Assembly: GCA_028456385.1 (NCBI GenBank)
Contig: JALNQF010000262.1
Location: forward strand, 1-57,002
Reading direction: 5' to 3'
DNA: 57,002 nt
Source of the DNA: Ophiosphaerella korrae
Lineage: Eukaryota > Ascomycota > Dothideomycetes > Pleosporales > Phaeosphaeriaceae
Part shown: piece after piece, positions 25,908 through 36,273 of the stretch
Layout: each line of letters begins with the position of its first letter
Numbering within the stretch: the first letter of the stretch is position 1
Translations under genes and position numbers: made by a program
The notes under the pieces: model-generated
Told to the model about the DNA's origin: nothing
The model's input: the letters and a program-made list of their open reading frames with translations, nothing else
The model's database searches: none

Positions 25908-26072
25908 TATTACAAGTTAGAGCTTCGCTCTATACAATTTAGGTAAGCTTATAGTAGTAAGTAAGCTATATAAGCTATTTAAGCTACTCTACTGTATATA
26001 TATAGCCTAGCTTAGATAGCTCTTTAATTAATAATTATCTCCTACTTATTCCTAAGCTCGTATCTTATAACA
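25908..26072 (+). repeat. Copia 3' LTR
   Basis: 165 bp, starting TATTACAAGTTAG and ending CTTATAACA. It keeps slightly more CA/TG than the 5' LTR. It abuts gypsy gag-like sequence at 26073. Confidence 0.88.
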
Positions 26073-26681
26073 CTACTCTTATTTATTTTATAAAGTATTT
26101 ATAACTCCTAAAGATAGCTTTTATTTTATTTTTTTATATTCCTAGAGTGTATATTATATAATCTATCTAGTAAAGCTTAAACTATCTTCTTATATCCTCT
26201 TTAAGGTGTATTCTAATATATATTACCTTTTTATCTTCTCTATTAAAGTATAGTACTTATATATTAATCTAGAGTTATACTAATACTATAAAAAGTCTTA
26301 GTTTTTCCGTTATCTTATTAAACTTCTTAAGTATAGGTATTTTAGGTAGTTTCTTTGTTATACTTATCTCTAGTCTTTAGGTAATTTATTCTATCTAATT
26401 TTATCTTACTATAATAGCTTTAATCTATACTTTATTTTACTTTACGTAGTCTTATAGTTCTTTATTTTATATTTCTAAAGCGTTAATTACTATCTTTATA
26501 TCTTCTTTTTCTAAGATTAAGTTGTTTAGGTAGTCCTTAATTACTTTCTATATAGTATTATCTAATTTATAACTACTTAGAAGTACTTTACTTCTTTTCT
26601 TAGTTAAACTTTCTAATATTATATTAGCTTAGACTATATACTACTTATACTTTACTTCTTCTAATAACTAAATTAGTAAGG
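26073..26681 (-). mobile_element. Gypsy gag fragment (minus strand), truncated by copia
   Basis: This aligns with 55481-56089 of the full-length gypsy element, in the same orientation, up to the LTR boundary motif AGTAAGG. It is the start of the internal region next to a 5' LTR. The rest of this gypsy copy is not found on the far side of the copia element, so more than a simple insertion occurred here. Confidence 0.72.
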
Positions 26682-28400
26682 TATAATAGGGTTACCTATT
26701 ATTAACTATAGTAACTACTAAGGAGTATTAGTAGATTAGGAGTTAATAACTAAAGTTTATATTGTAATTAGGTAATAAGCTATAAATAAAAGAAGATTCT
26801 TATAATATTAAGTATTGTTACTCTTAGTTAAAGATTAGATTACTAATACTATCCTAACAATACGTATTAGGTTAACTATATATAGTTACTAGATAAAAGT
26901 TTAGAATAGCGTAGTATGTGTAGACCTAATATAAGATTAACGCCTTATTATTTATAACTACTTACTACCTAAAATTATATAGAAACTTAGTTTTTTTAAT
27001 ATATTTAAAGAGAATTAAGTTAGTACTTAGTCTACTAGCCTTACGCGCGCCTATAAGCTTAAATCCTCTTTAGTATACTTAAGATAAGCTTACGTATAAG
27101 CGTACCTAGTATATACTACTAGTACTCCTTTAACGCGCTATAAAAGCTTTCCTACTCCTCTTTAGCTTATAAAGAGTTATTATATTATAGGTAGTACTTA
27201 TATATTAGCTTTTTAAGATACTACTAGAAGTACTTAATTAAGTTAAGGTTAAGTAAGTAAAGTAACTAGGTTATAGATATAATATAGTATTAAGCTATCT
27301 ATCTTATTATTACGCGCAAAGTATATATACGCGTATTATCTTATATAAAAAGCTAAGACTACTACTAGTTAGGTAGTATACTTCTATAAAGAGCTTTAAT
27401 ATAACTTTTACTTAAGTAGCTATATTATTATATATACTTATCTCTCTTTATAATAATAAGTAGACTATAGCGTAGTTTACTTTATTTATCTAGCTATATA
27501 CATCTTTATACTATCTAGGTAAAGTACCTATAGATATTAACTTTAGTTATTATCTCTAGCTTCTATTTCTTTTATAAGAACTAAAAGTACTACTTATAGT
27601 TATAGCTAGAGCCTTTCTAAAGAGAGTACTTATCTAAGAATTTAAGTATACGTAAGTACTACTAAAAGTAGCAATACTATTAATAGAACTATTAGCGTTT
27701 CTAAGTATAGATAGGCTTAAGTTTTAGTTACTTTTTATATAGATTTTTAGTAAGGCTATATCTTTTAATAAAGTAGTATAATATCTTATAACTAAGTAGC
27801 TTTAAAGGAGTCCTATCTACTACTATAACTATAGTAGCTTTAGTAAGCTCTAAGTACTTAATCTTTAGCTAGGTATAAGCTTTACAATAGATAAGCTTCT
27901 TTTAGTATAGTAATAGTATAAGTAAATAGCTACTACAAGGTTTATCTTTAATATTACCTATTTTATAGTATTTTTTTATAATCTTAGTTATAGCTAAGTA
28001 TATATAGTTAAACTAGCGTACAACTTTAGAGTACTCTATACTACTTAATACTATCCTAATAATTCTATTACGCTTATCTAAACTTATATTTAGCTTTCTA
28101 TAAATATTTCTATCTATCTCTTATCTAAATTAGCGTAGTGTAGCTATAGTTATAGTAAGTTAAAGTAGTAACGTAGTTTAGAGGTATATAGTAAGTTAAG
28201 CTTAGCGTTCCTAACTTTTATCCTTGTATAGTACTTCTAGTAATCTATTATATATATTTATAGATTACTCTATATCTTATGTATTTAGGTTATAAGTTAT
28301 TTCCTAATCTAAGTTATTACTCTACTTATCCTATACTTTGTTAGTCCTTAAGTATAAGCTAATTAGTTCTATCTTAATTTCTCTAATTACACCTATAATA
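26682..28400 (-). repeat. Gypsy LTR split by a Tc1/mariner element
   Basis: The left part (26682-26880) and right part (28234-28400) together match a gypsy LTR of the subtype found at 31688-32116. The right end reads CCTATAATA, the complement of the LTR start TATTATAGG. The intervening 1349 bp are the Tc1/mariner element, with TA on both sides. Joining the two parts at a single TA gives the uninterrupted LTR order seen in the other copy. Confidence 0.8.
26883..28231 (-). mobile_element. Tc1/mariner-family transposon, RIP-mutated
   Basis: Flanked by TA at 26881-26882 and 28232-28233. The ends share an imperfect inverted repeat containing GATAAAAGTT. On the minus strand near 27.2 kb the frame reads LLNLNLIKYF, then a stop-bearing stretch, then YLKKLIYK. 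This matches the DDE_3 signature SPDLNPIE..W..LK of Tc1/mariner transposases, mutated. At 1349 bp it has the size of a complete single-gene element. Its stops make it inactive. Confidence 0.8.
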
Positions 28401-31400
28401 AAAACTCTTAGTCTTTAGTAGTATATAGACTTATATTTATAGATAAAAAAGAGATAAAAGATAAATAACTTTACGTAGACTATAAAAAGATAAATACAAT
28501 TATAAATAAAAACTAATATCTTTTACTATATATAGATAAAATATAAGATAGACTATAAAAGGCTTAAATCTTTATAAAACTTAATATCTAAAATACCTAC
28601 TACTAAATTAGAATTATAAAAGAAGATAAATAGAAAACTATATTTAGAATATAATATAGACTATTTAAGTATATAGTTATACTATTTAGATTAATAAATA
28701 CACTAGTAGTATTTTAAGAAAGAATTAATATAGTCTTAAAAGAGTATCTAGACGTATTTATATTTATATATCTAGATAATATCCTTATATTCTTAGAAAG
28801 TGAAAAAGAATACGTATAATATATATATAAGGTGCTAGAAAGACTAGTAAAAAATAAATTATTCTTTAAGATAAGGAAATACAAGTTCTATATAAAAAAA
28901 ATAGACTTCCTTAGATTTATTATAGAACTAGGAAGAATAAGGATTAACTTAAATAAGATTAAAGTAATCTAAGAATAGCTAATACTAAAGAACTTACAAG
29001 AAGTATAATAGTTCTATAGGTTAGTAAACTTTTATAGAAAGCTAATAGTAAGATAGTCTAAATTAATAGAACTATTAATAAAACTTATAAAGAAAGATAT
29101 ACTATTTAAATAGACTTAAGAATATAATAAGGTATTTAACTAAATTAAATAAAAGTTTATAAAAAACCTAGTTATTAGAATATACAACCTAGATATACTA
29201 GCGATAGTAAAAATAGATATATCTAACTTAGTTTATAGAATAGCACTAATATAGGAAGACTAGGCTATAAAGTAAAAATACTTAGTAGAATACTTCTCTA
29301 AGAAAATAAATCTAGTAGAGCTTAACTACCTAATTTATAATAAAGAACTACTAGTAATCTATAAAGTATTTAAATAATAAAGAGTATAATATTAGATAAA
29401 GGTCTATATAGGCTATAAAAATCTTAAAGGATTTATAATAAATAAGGACTTATTATAACGCGATATAAGATAGTAGAAATACTTATTAATATTTAATTTT
29501 AAAATTATATATACTAAAAGCAAAGATAACTAACTAGTAGACGCCCTAAGTAGAAGACTAGATTTACAAGAAGAAGTAAATACTACTAGTATAGTTCTAG
29601 TAAAGAATAAAAAAAGATACTTAGTCTTAAATATACTTAGTATAGCTATAACACTTAAAAGAAAAAGTAATAAGCTAAATAAATAGATTTAAGAAAATAT
29701 AAAAAAAGCTTCTAAAGAAATAAAGAAACTTAAGACCTAAAAAGAACTTATAAAAGCTTATAGAAGAATTTATATAATAGTTTTATAAACTACTAGTATA
29801 TAGATACTAGAGTATTAACAAAATACTAGATAGGCTTTTATAGAATTACTATATTCTAAAAGTAAAGTAACTAGTAATAGAAGTACTACGAGATTATATA
29901 GAATATTATAAAAATAAGTATAGTAAATATATACTATATAAATTACTACAACCTATTAAAATACTAGAATAACTTTAAAGAGTTATTACAATAGACTTTA
30001 TTATAAAGTTACCTAAGTTAAAAGATCTAATATTAGGAGTTAAGTATAATAAGATTCTAATAATAGTAAATAAGCTTATAAAGTACTTATACTTTAGACT
30101 ATATAAAGAAAAAAGTAAAATAGAAGTTACTATATACTAGGTTTTAAAGACTATAGTTAGCTAGTATAGTATTCTAGATAAAATTATTATAGATAGAGAT
30201 ATAAAGTTTATATTAAAACTATAGAGAATAATAATAGTATTATTAGGAACTAAATACTAAATATTAATAGTATATTACTTATAAATAGATAGATATTTAG
30301 AACGTATAAACTAAATAGTAGAGTAATACTTAAGATACTACTTTAACTACAATTAGAATAACTAGGTATAGTTACTACTAATAGCCTAGCTAGTAGATAA
30401 TAGTATAAAGAACGTAGTAATAAGAGTATTACTCTTCTTTATAAACTATAGATTTAATCCTAATATATACTAAATACTAAGGTATAAAGTATCTTAGTCT
30501 TTAAGAAGAGAAAACTTTACTAAAAAAATAATAGAAATATATAATTAACTAAAATAAGATATAGAATTCCTATAAGATTAAATAGTAAAGTACTATAATA
30601 AGAAATACTATAAAGGACTCTAATTTAAAGAGAAAGAAAAAGTATAGTTAGTACGTAAAATTATTAAAAGTAAATAATTAAATTTAAAACTAGATTATAT
30701 TAAAATAAGACTATAGAAGATAAAGAAGAAATTTATACTACTTATATTTAAATTAAGACTACTAGATAAGATAAAGATATACCTAATATTCTATATAGTA
30801 CTACTAGAGAAAGTACTATAAGAAGTAAAACTACTAGTATATAAAGTAGATATATATAGAGAATAAAAAGAATAAGAAGTAAAAGAAATCTTATAGTACT
30901 AATTCTATAATAGAAGAAACTACTATCTAGTAGAATAGATAAGAATAGATAAAAAAGGAAAACTATAGGAGAATATATAGGAACTAGAGGACAAACTTAA
31001 TTATTCTAAGAAACTAGAGGAGTTCTAAAATTAAAGTCCTCTAGACTACCTAGTAGTAAAGTAAAAGAACTTACGTTACTAACAATAGATAGAGAGGAGA
31101 TAGGAGCGCCTAATATAGTAGGAGCTAGAGTAGCCTCTATAATAGTCTTGAAATTAAGTTTAAACTCTAAGAAAATAGCTTACTTAATAAACTTTATATT
31201 ATTTAAGGCCTTTATCTTATAAAGATATACTAAGTAAGTATAATTTTTTATCTATATACTTAGAATCTAATTATATTCCTTTTTAGCCTCTATAATCGAT
31301 TTAGATAGTTTATTTTAAGTATAGTTAATAGCTCTCCCTATTATAAATAAGTATAGACGTAAAAATAAGTATTATTAACTTATACTCTACTAGAAATATA

Positions 31401-32116
31401 CTAGAAAGATTATATAATAACTAAGTATTAGCTTAAATATATACTTTATAAGCCTTACTATACTTTAAAGAAAAGTAATCTAATAGAAGGTTTAAAGCTT
31501 TACAACGTAAATAAGAGAATATTATAATACTATAATATAATACGTAATCTACTAATTAAAGATAATAAAGAGTAGATTTAGTAAGTATAAAGAGAGAGAA
31601 TAAAGAACTATATATTAATAAAGAAACTAAATTAATAACCTTAGTTCTAGAACAAGAGAATAAAGACTTACCTAGAGAAGAGGATAGTATTATAGGTATA
31701 ATAAGAGAAATTAAGAGAGAACTAATTTATCCTAACTTAAGTACTAATAAAGTATAGGACAAGTAGAGTAATAATCTAGATTAGGAAATAACTTATAACC
31801 TAAATATATAAGATATAGAGTAATCTATAAATACGTATAATAGATTAAAGTAATCTATAAACACGTATAATAGATTAGAGTAATCTATAAAGTTATATAA
31901 ATAGATTACTAAAAGTATATAGTTAATAAGATATATATTATTAGGATAATATTAGTAATCTAATCTTTAACTAAGTATAATAATACTTAATATTATAAGA
32001 ATCTTCTATTATTTATAGCCTATTACTTAATTACTATATAAACTTTAGTTATTAACTCTTATTCTACTTATACTCCCTAGTAGCTACTATAGTTAATAAT
32101 AGGTAGCCCTATAACA
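28401..32116 (+). mobile_element. Ty3/gypsy retrotransposon, 5'-truncated, RIP-mutated
   Basis: The plus-strand pol relic starts inside reverse transcriptase: LYVDYKKIN lies near 28.48 kb and FIYLDNILIFL near 28.77 kb (family YLDDILIFS). An RNase H-like stretch, VKIDISNLVYRIALI, follows near 29.2 kb, and integrase-like sequence extends to about 31 kb. A purine tract (GAGAAGAGGATAG) precedes the 3' LTR at 31688. Gag, protease and the 5' LTR are missing. The element lies head to head against the minus-strand LTR ending at 28400. All frames contain stops from CAR or TGG codons. Confidence 0.85.
31688..32116 (+). repeat. Gypsy 3' LTR with 30-bp internal tandem repeats
   Basis: 429 bp, from TATTATAGG to CCTATAACA. 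It contains two full and one partial copy of a 30-bp repeat beginning GTAATCTATAAAYACGTATA, near 31822-31910. It abuts the truncated pogo element at 32117. Confidence 0.85.
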
Positions 32117-33773
32117 CTAAGCTTTCTATTACTCTCTAGCTTTAATATCCTCTACTTTCTAGAGTTATAGCTTAGCTATATTAGCCTACTTTTAAACCTT
32201 ATACTTACGCGTATCTCTTATCTTGTTTAGCGACTAAATTACTACTCTTCTATTATATTTAGTAGGCGCTTTAAGTACTAGAGGCTTACCTTACTAGTAG
32301 CACTTTTTCTTATTAGCTAAAGTACTACGTAGGCCTTTATTTTTATATTTAAGTAGAGAGTTTTATATAAAGATCTTATAGATTGTATAGCTAAGTTACT
32401 AAGCGTTTTTATTATAGATATTATTAAAAAAAGACTTTAAGATTTTATATATCTTACGCTAGTCGCTTATACTAAGTACTAACGTTAATAAGTAAGCTAA
32501 TAAGCTTAAAGATAGCTAGCTCTAGTCTTCTACTTTAAATTATTTAAGTATAACGTTAGGGTTAAATAGAGTAATTCTAGTAGCGCTAAAATCTTTTAGT
32601 ATTATTACTAACTTAAATATAGTACTCTAGGTAGTATAAAATAACTTATAGAAGTCTCTCTTTATTATATTTATAAGTCCTTAGTATACTTCTATATACT
32701 AAGCGAGCTACGTGCTATAAGCTAATAATAGAAGCTTAAATATAATAACGTTAAGTAGCTAGAGTGTATAAGTTACGTAAGGTAGATATATAGCTAAGAG
32801 TATCCTATTAGTGTTATAGTACTTAATAAACTCTATTATTATATAAGATCTATAGCTATCTAAGATAAGTAGCTAATACGCGTAATAAGCTTTCTTACAA
32901 GTCTTGTAGTTAAACACCTATTTAAGCTACTATAGGCCTAAGCTATTATTTGTCTAGCTAGTTAGTAAGCTTACAAAGAAAGTTTTATGTATAGATAGGT
33001 TAAAATCTTAAAGCTAGGTGTCCTAAATGTTACTAGAAGACGCAGCATATATAAGAGCTAGCGTTAACGCAGTCCTATTAGCGCATATACATACTAGCGT
33101 TGTTACCTACTCTCTATTACTACTCTATAGAAGGTATCTTATCTTCCTATAGTTATAGAGATAGCGTAAGAAGACTTATTTTATCTTAGTAAGGTATCTA
33201 AGTAAGAAGCCCTTCTTATCTATATTGTATGTATGTCGCGGCTCTATAGAGTATTTGTTAGTTTTACGCTTTAAGAGTTCAAAGTAGAGCGTATATTTGT
33301 ATACAGAGTTAGCTTTTTTGCGCGTAGTGTTAAGTCTAGAGGCCTAGCGTGTGACGAGCTTGTCGGTGTGCCGTGCGAGAAAGCGATTAACCTAGTTCTT
33401 TCTAGCTAGTTTTTAAGCTAGTTCTAATGCAAAATTTCGCATTATCTCTCGTAAAGGTAGTAGCCCTCTTGCGCAGAGCTTATTACAGTATAGTATAAGC
33501 TTATCCTCTTGTTGTTGGCTGAGTAAACGCTCGTTAAGTGTCTTAGCATTGCGTGAGCCTGTTTTGCCCCGGCATCTTCTTGATAGCGTTGATCGACTAA
33601 CGCCGTAAGTCCTAGCAATTTCAGCTAGATTAATCTTTTCTCCTAGCTTCAGCGATTCTACAGCTGCAATCGCTGCATCGAGATCACCCATATTGGCTGA
33701 GATAATCAATGTTGAAGTTGGGTTGCAAAAAGTTGCGATACGGCCAAAACGTGCATTGGGTGGGGGCGTGCAC
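32117..33773 (-). mobile_element. pogo/Fot-type DNA transposon, 3' end lost, transposase mostly RIP-mutated
   Basis: On the minus strand the order is HTH_psq (33.5-33.7 kb), a Tc5-type HTH, then a DDE_1 catalytic region. YNIDKKGFLL lies near 33.21 kb (family YNMDEKGF), and LLILDSYRSYIIIEFIKYY lies near 32.85 kb (family LILDGHGSH). The TLQLLNVIIF motif follows. The right terminus is GTGCACGCCCCCACCCAATG read inward from 33773, with TA outside at 33774. The C-terminal end and left terminus were cut off by the gypsy LTR at 32116. The first ~100 codons are intact while the rest carries TAG/TAA stops, so the RIP boundary runs through this element. Confidence 0.85.
33413..33709 (-). CDS. N-terminal remnant of pogo-type transposase (open, 98 aa)
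   Basis: This is the surviving open part of the transposase above. Residues ~8-50 form an HTH_psq DNA-binding domain (INLAEIARTYGVSRSTLSRR), followed by the start of the HTH_Tnp_Tc5 domain (LLPLREIMRNFALELA). In the family this half binds the terminal inverted repeats. The stop after FALELA is a RIP-type TAG/TAA; the frame continues with recognisable transposase beyond it. An internal ATG at 33691 (MGDLDAAIAAVESL) is the more family-like start. It is a fragment and not expected to have transposase activity. A DNA-binding peptide could in principle still be made. Confidence 0.75.
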   Translation of the reverse strand: MIISANMGDLDAAIAAVESLKLGEKINLAEIARTYGVSRSTLSRRCRGKTGSRNAKTLNERLLSQQQEDKLILYCNKLCARGLLPLREIMRNFALELA

Positions 33774-34304
33774 TAGGCGGTGAGCCTCACTATAAGCTAG
33801 CTCGTAGGCCAGCTTATCTGACATACTCCTTGTAACACACTAACCTAATAGCTCTCGCTATCTGCATCGCCCTGTCTAATATGTATCTGTGACAACTGTG
33901 CGTGAAAAGAAAAGAAAACTAGTCATAAGCCCTTGAATACTCTATCTCTTGCTGCACTGACAGACCGTCGAATGCTCCCTCGTTAGATCGCCATAAAATG
34001 TGGCATACTAGGATGTACGTAGAAGTAGGAGGCAGGTGGCGACCCGCAGTCGGCGAGAGATGGCATGAGTTGAAGTATATAGGTTGAGTAGCTACATGAC
34101 GAGTTGGTGTCGGTGGCTATCTACTCTATCCGATCTCTCTCGGAGCCTACGCAGAGCCGAAATGCTGACCTAAGCCTCCCCGATCACGTGCGGCTCCACT
34201 ACACCACAATATACAACAATAGTATAAGGAAGCCTAGGACCGATTTGTATAGTATAGATCTAAGGAAACCTTTTCAACGGTATCGTGATGCTGTTCGCAA
34301 AAGT
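33774..34304. other. Gene-free interval at the island edge
   Basis: Normal base composition with CA and TG present. No convincing coding frame. It lies between the pogo terminus and the 3' end of the lectin gene. A CACGTG palindrome is present near 34184. No tRNA or other RNA gene was recognised. Confidence 0.5.
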
Positions 34305-35707
34305 TTAGACAACAGATGTAAAATTTCCACCAAGGTTGGCCCAGCCCGACGAACTTTCCCAGGCAAAAGAAGTCGAGCTCCAGTTCTTTGTGAATATTTG
34401 GCCATTCATGCCCACACCAAACACCGCTACTTGACTGCTTGAAAGCGGAGCCACCGCCGGCGCGCTATTTACTGGTCCCCCAAGGTCGTCCCAGCTCGAA
34501 CTCCACGTAGAGCCAACCATGGATTTATGTAGACATGGTCGTCGGATCCCATGCCGAGAACATCGACCCGATCAGATTTGAATACAATGGGTGCCGGTAC
34601 ACTTTCAAAGGCCCTGTCCCCTAGACATTGCCAACCCAGCCAAGCATTGTGATAACCACGCCAGCAGAGCGTATTCTGCAGCCCAAGGACGAAGATGTCG
34701 AGCATATTGGCAGCCGATGAGACGACAACCGGTTCTGAGATGAGAATCCCGCCTAGGCTCCCCCACGAATGCCAAATTCCATCCCACCAAATATGAAACA
34801 AAGCCTGGTCAGTGCCGCGTGCAAAGATATCTAGTCGTCGATCCCCCCACGCGGCGACAGATGGTCCTCCCAGAATTACCCCGCCAAGAGATTCCCAGGT
34901 AGCCCAACTCGGCCCGCCTTGTCCATCCCAGTAGCTGTGCCACAAAGCTCCATTAGTCCCAGCACCGAACAGGTCAATTCTCTGAGGACCCCAACATGCA
35001 GCTGATGGAGCGCTAGCGAATTGCCCACCGAGTGGTGTCCAATCCGAACTCCAAATATTGTTCTGAAAGAACTTCCAGAACATGGCTTTGTTAGTACCCA
35101 CGCCCATTACGTCTATTCGGCCATACCCCCACGAGACTATGGTTGGTGGGTAGATGAATGTGCCTCCAAGATCCGTCCACGTTGGGTCCCAAGATTGCCC
35201 GTCTCCGGACTTGTATACCAGGGATTTCGCTGTAGATAGGCCGAAAATGAACTGAGTTCCACGCCAAGAGACACTTTTTAGGAGAGCAGGGCAGATGCCA
35301 CCGCGGCATACGCTTGATTGTGAGGACGTTGGAAGAGAGTCTCCGAAATTTGTCGGGTTAGGCGTGGGTGGGGGATTGCTACCCGGTTCGTTGCTACTCT
35401 TTGATGCCCGAGTTCCGCCCACTGCGCCTCCGACGATAGCGGCGATTACTACCAGGAAGATAATGAGAGCAATGATCCATCGCCGTTTCAACTTCCGTTG
35501 TAGCTGTGCTGGGTTGCCTGGTTGAGTAGTGCTTATAGGCAGCACATCCTTTGCGCCTTCAGAGGAAATGCCTAGTAACTGGGGTTTTTCAGGAGTGTGC
35601 GTGCCGTAGAAGCTACTATCGTGAAGTATGGGGAGATCATGTTCTCTAGGGGGTGATTGGAAGGGCAAAACTTCCAGGCCTTCTTGCGAGCGGCTTATGT
35701 TTATCAT
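34305..35707 (-). pseudogene. Membrane-anchored seven-bladed PLL-like beta-propeller lectin, frameshifted in blade 6
   Basis: The main frame (34469-35707) encodes 412 residues: a cytosolic N-terminus, one membrane segment at ~77-98 (WIIALIIFLVVIAAIVGG) preceded by RKLKRR, a Pro/Ser-rich stalk, then propeller repeats. Each blade ends in a W...LGG motif and begins with a pattern like SAPSAACWGPQRIDLFGAGT. This is the PLL/fucose-lectin (DUF346-like) repeat. Five blades and part of a sixth lie in this frame. At about 34516-34525 coding switches to the next frame. That frame completes blade 6 (GSTWSSSWDDLGG) and supplies blade 7 to a stop at 34305. Seven blades is the canonical number, so a one-base indel in a formerly whole gene is the simplest reading. 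No plausible intron explains the switch. A sequencing error is possible. The topology suggests a type II surface lectin. Residues 134 and 139 (Cys) may pair. Confidence 0.8.
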
Positions 35708-36143
35708 GGATAAGATAATATAAGTTTATATTAGTATTTGCCAGGGGAATGTACCAGGGTGTAAGGTAGAGATCAAAGAGTTCCGCCAGAAGGGCGCACT
35801 CCCGAGTCTAGTAGCGAACTCGTGCTTGGCAGCTGAGTTGATGCGGGGGTGGCTGCGGGCTAAGTATTGGCGCAGAGCTAAACTGTCACTTGGTTCCACA
35901 CAGAAACGGAGCTGAAAGGCGATAGAAAGGACAATGATTCACAATTGCGATGAGGCTGGAGGATGTTATGGTCTCCCCGACAGCTTCGCTCCGAGAACTT
36001 CATCAGAGGTATTTTGGGATAGGCGTTACCATGTCTATATGTGTGATACACGCATTCACGTCATATACGCAGTTTCATTATTGCAAGTAAGCGGTATATA
36101 TATACTGTTACGATCCAACGCAACAAGACACCAAGTGGGGCAG

Positions 36144-36209
36144 TCCCGACCCTCACATGACACAATGTCACGTGGTCCCGACAATCCCGACAGTCTCAAC
36201 AATCCCGCC
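36144..36209. promoter_or_regulatory. TCCCGAC repeat cluster with CACGTG and inverted TGACA
   Basis: TCCCGAC occurs at 36144-36150, 36176-36182 and 36185-36191, with a variant TCCCGCC at 36203-36209. TGACA-CAA-TGTCA (36158-36170) overlaps CACGTG (36169-36174). Repeated half-sites of this kind are typical of fungal zinc-cluster or bZIP/bHLH binding regions. No factor can be assigned. Confidence 0.45.
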
Positions 36210-36263
36210 CAGGCGAGATTGACGGCATGATCGCAATAAAGCGACACACCCCTAGACATCTAG

Positions 36264-36273
36264 TATATAAATA
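36264..36273 (+). promoter_or_regulatory. TATA-like box of the HET gene
   Basis: TATATAAATA lies ~55 bases downstream of the repeat cluster and ~660 bases upstream of the HET start codon. It is the only good TATA match oriented toward the HET gene in the non-RIP part. A pyrimidine-rich stretch (CACCTTACTCTAGCTACTGC) follows at 36304-36323. Confidence 0.4.

Larger units (their letters stand above)
19541..26072 (+). mobile_element. Complete Ty1/copia retrotransposon, RIP-mutated (6.5 kb)
   Basis: Two 165-bp LTRs (19541-19705 and 25908-26072) enclose a plus-strand gag-pol relic. Copia reverse-transcriptase traces include YINDILVI near 23.78 kb (family YVDDILI/V) and FLGVRV near 23.9 kb. The RNase H trace STTKAKLLTL at 24418-24447 matches the copia STTEAE motif, and DSLTKHFL follows near 24.69 kb. 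The frame is broken throughout by TAG/TAA. Residual CA clearly exceeds TG on the coding strand. The flanking pentamers (ACTAT left, CTACT right) do not match, so one flank was probably rearranged after insertion. About 1.1 kb between RNase H and the 3' LTR is unusual and is discussed in the findings. Confidence 0.9.
1..33400. other. RIP-mutated, transposon-filled AT-rich block (left)
   Basis: CA and TG are almost absent while TA, CTA and TAG abound. The first 360 bases hold one CA and one TG. CG and GC dinucleotides survive, so this is not plain AT drift but the CpA-to-TpA signature of fungal RIP acting on both strands. No long open frame exists. Protein motifs can be read only if in-frame TAG/TAA are treated as former CAG, CAA or TGG. 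The block is composed of the nested elements listed separately. Its right edge lies inside a pogo transposase near 33.4 kb. Confidence 0.93.

Noticed and set aside
1..33400. Centromere or telomere-adjacent DNA
   Set aside because: AT-rich RIP blocks are common at both, but no telomeric TTAGGG repeats and no centromere-specific evidence are visible. Left undecided.
34104..35525. Plus-strand frames opposite the lectin gene
   Set aside because: Antisense to the W...LGG repeats; no motifs and no codon logic.
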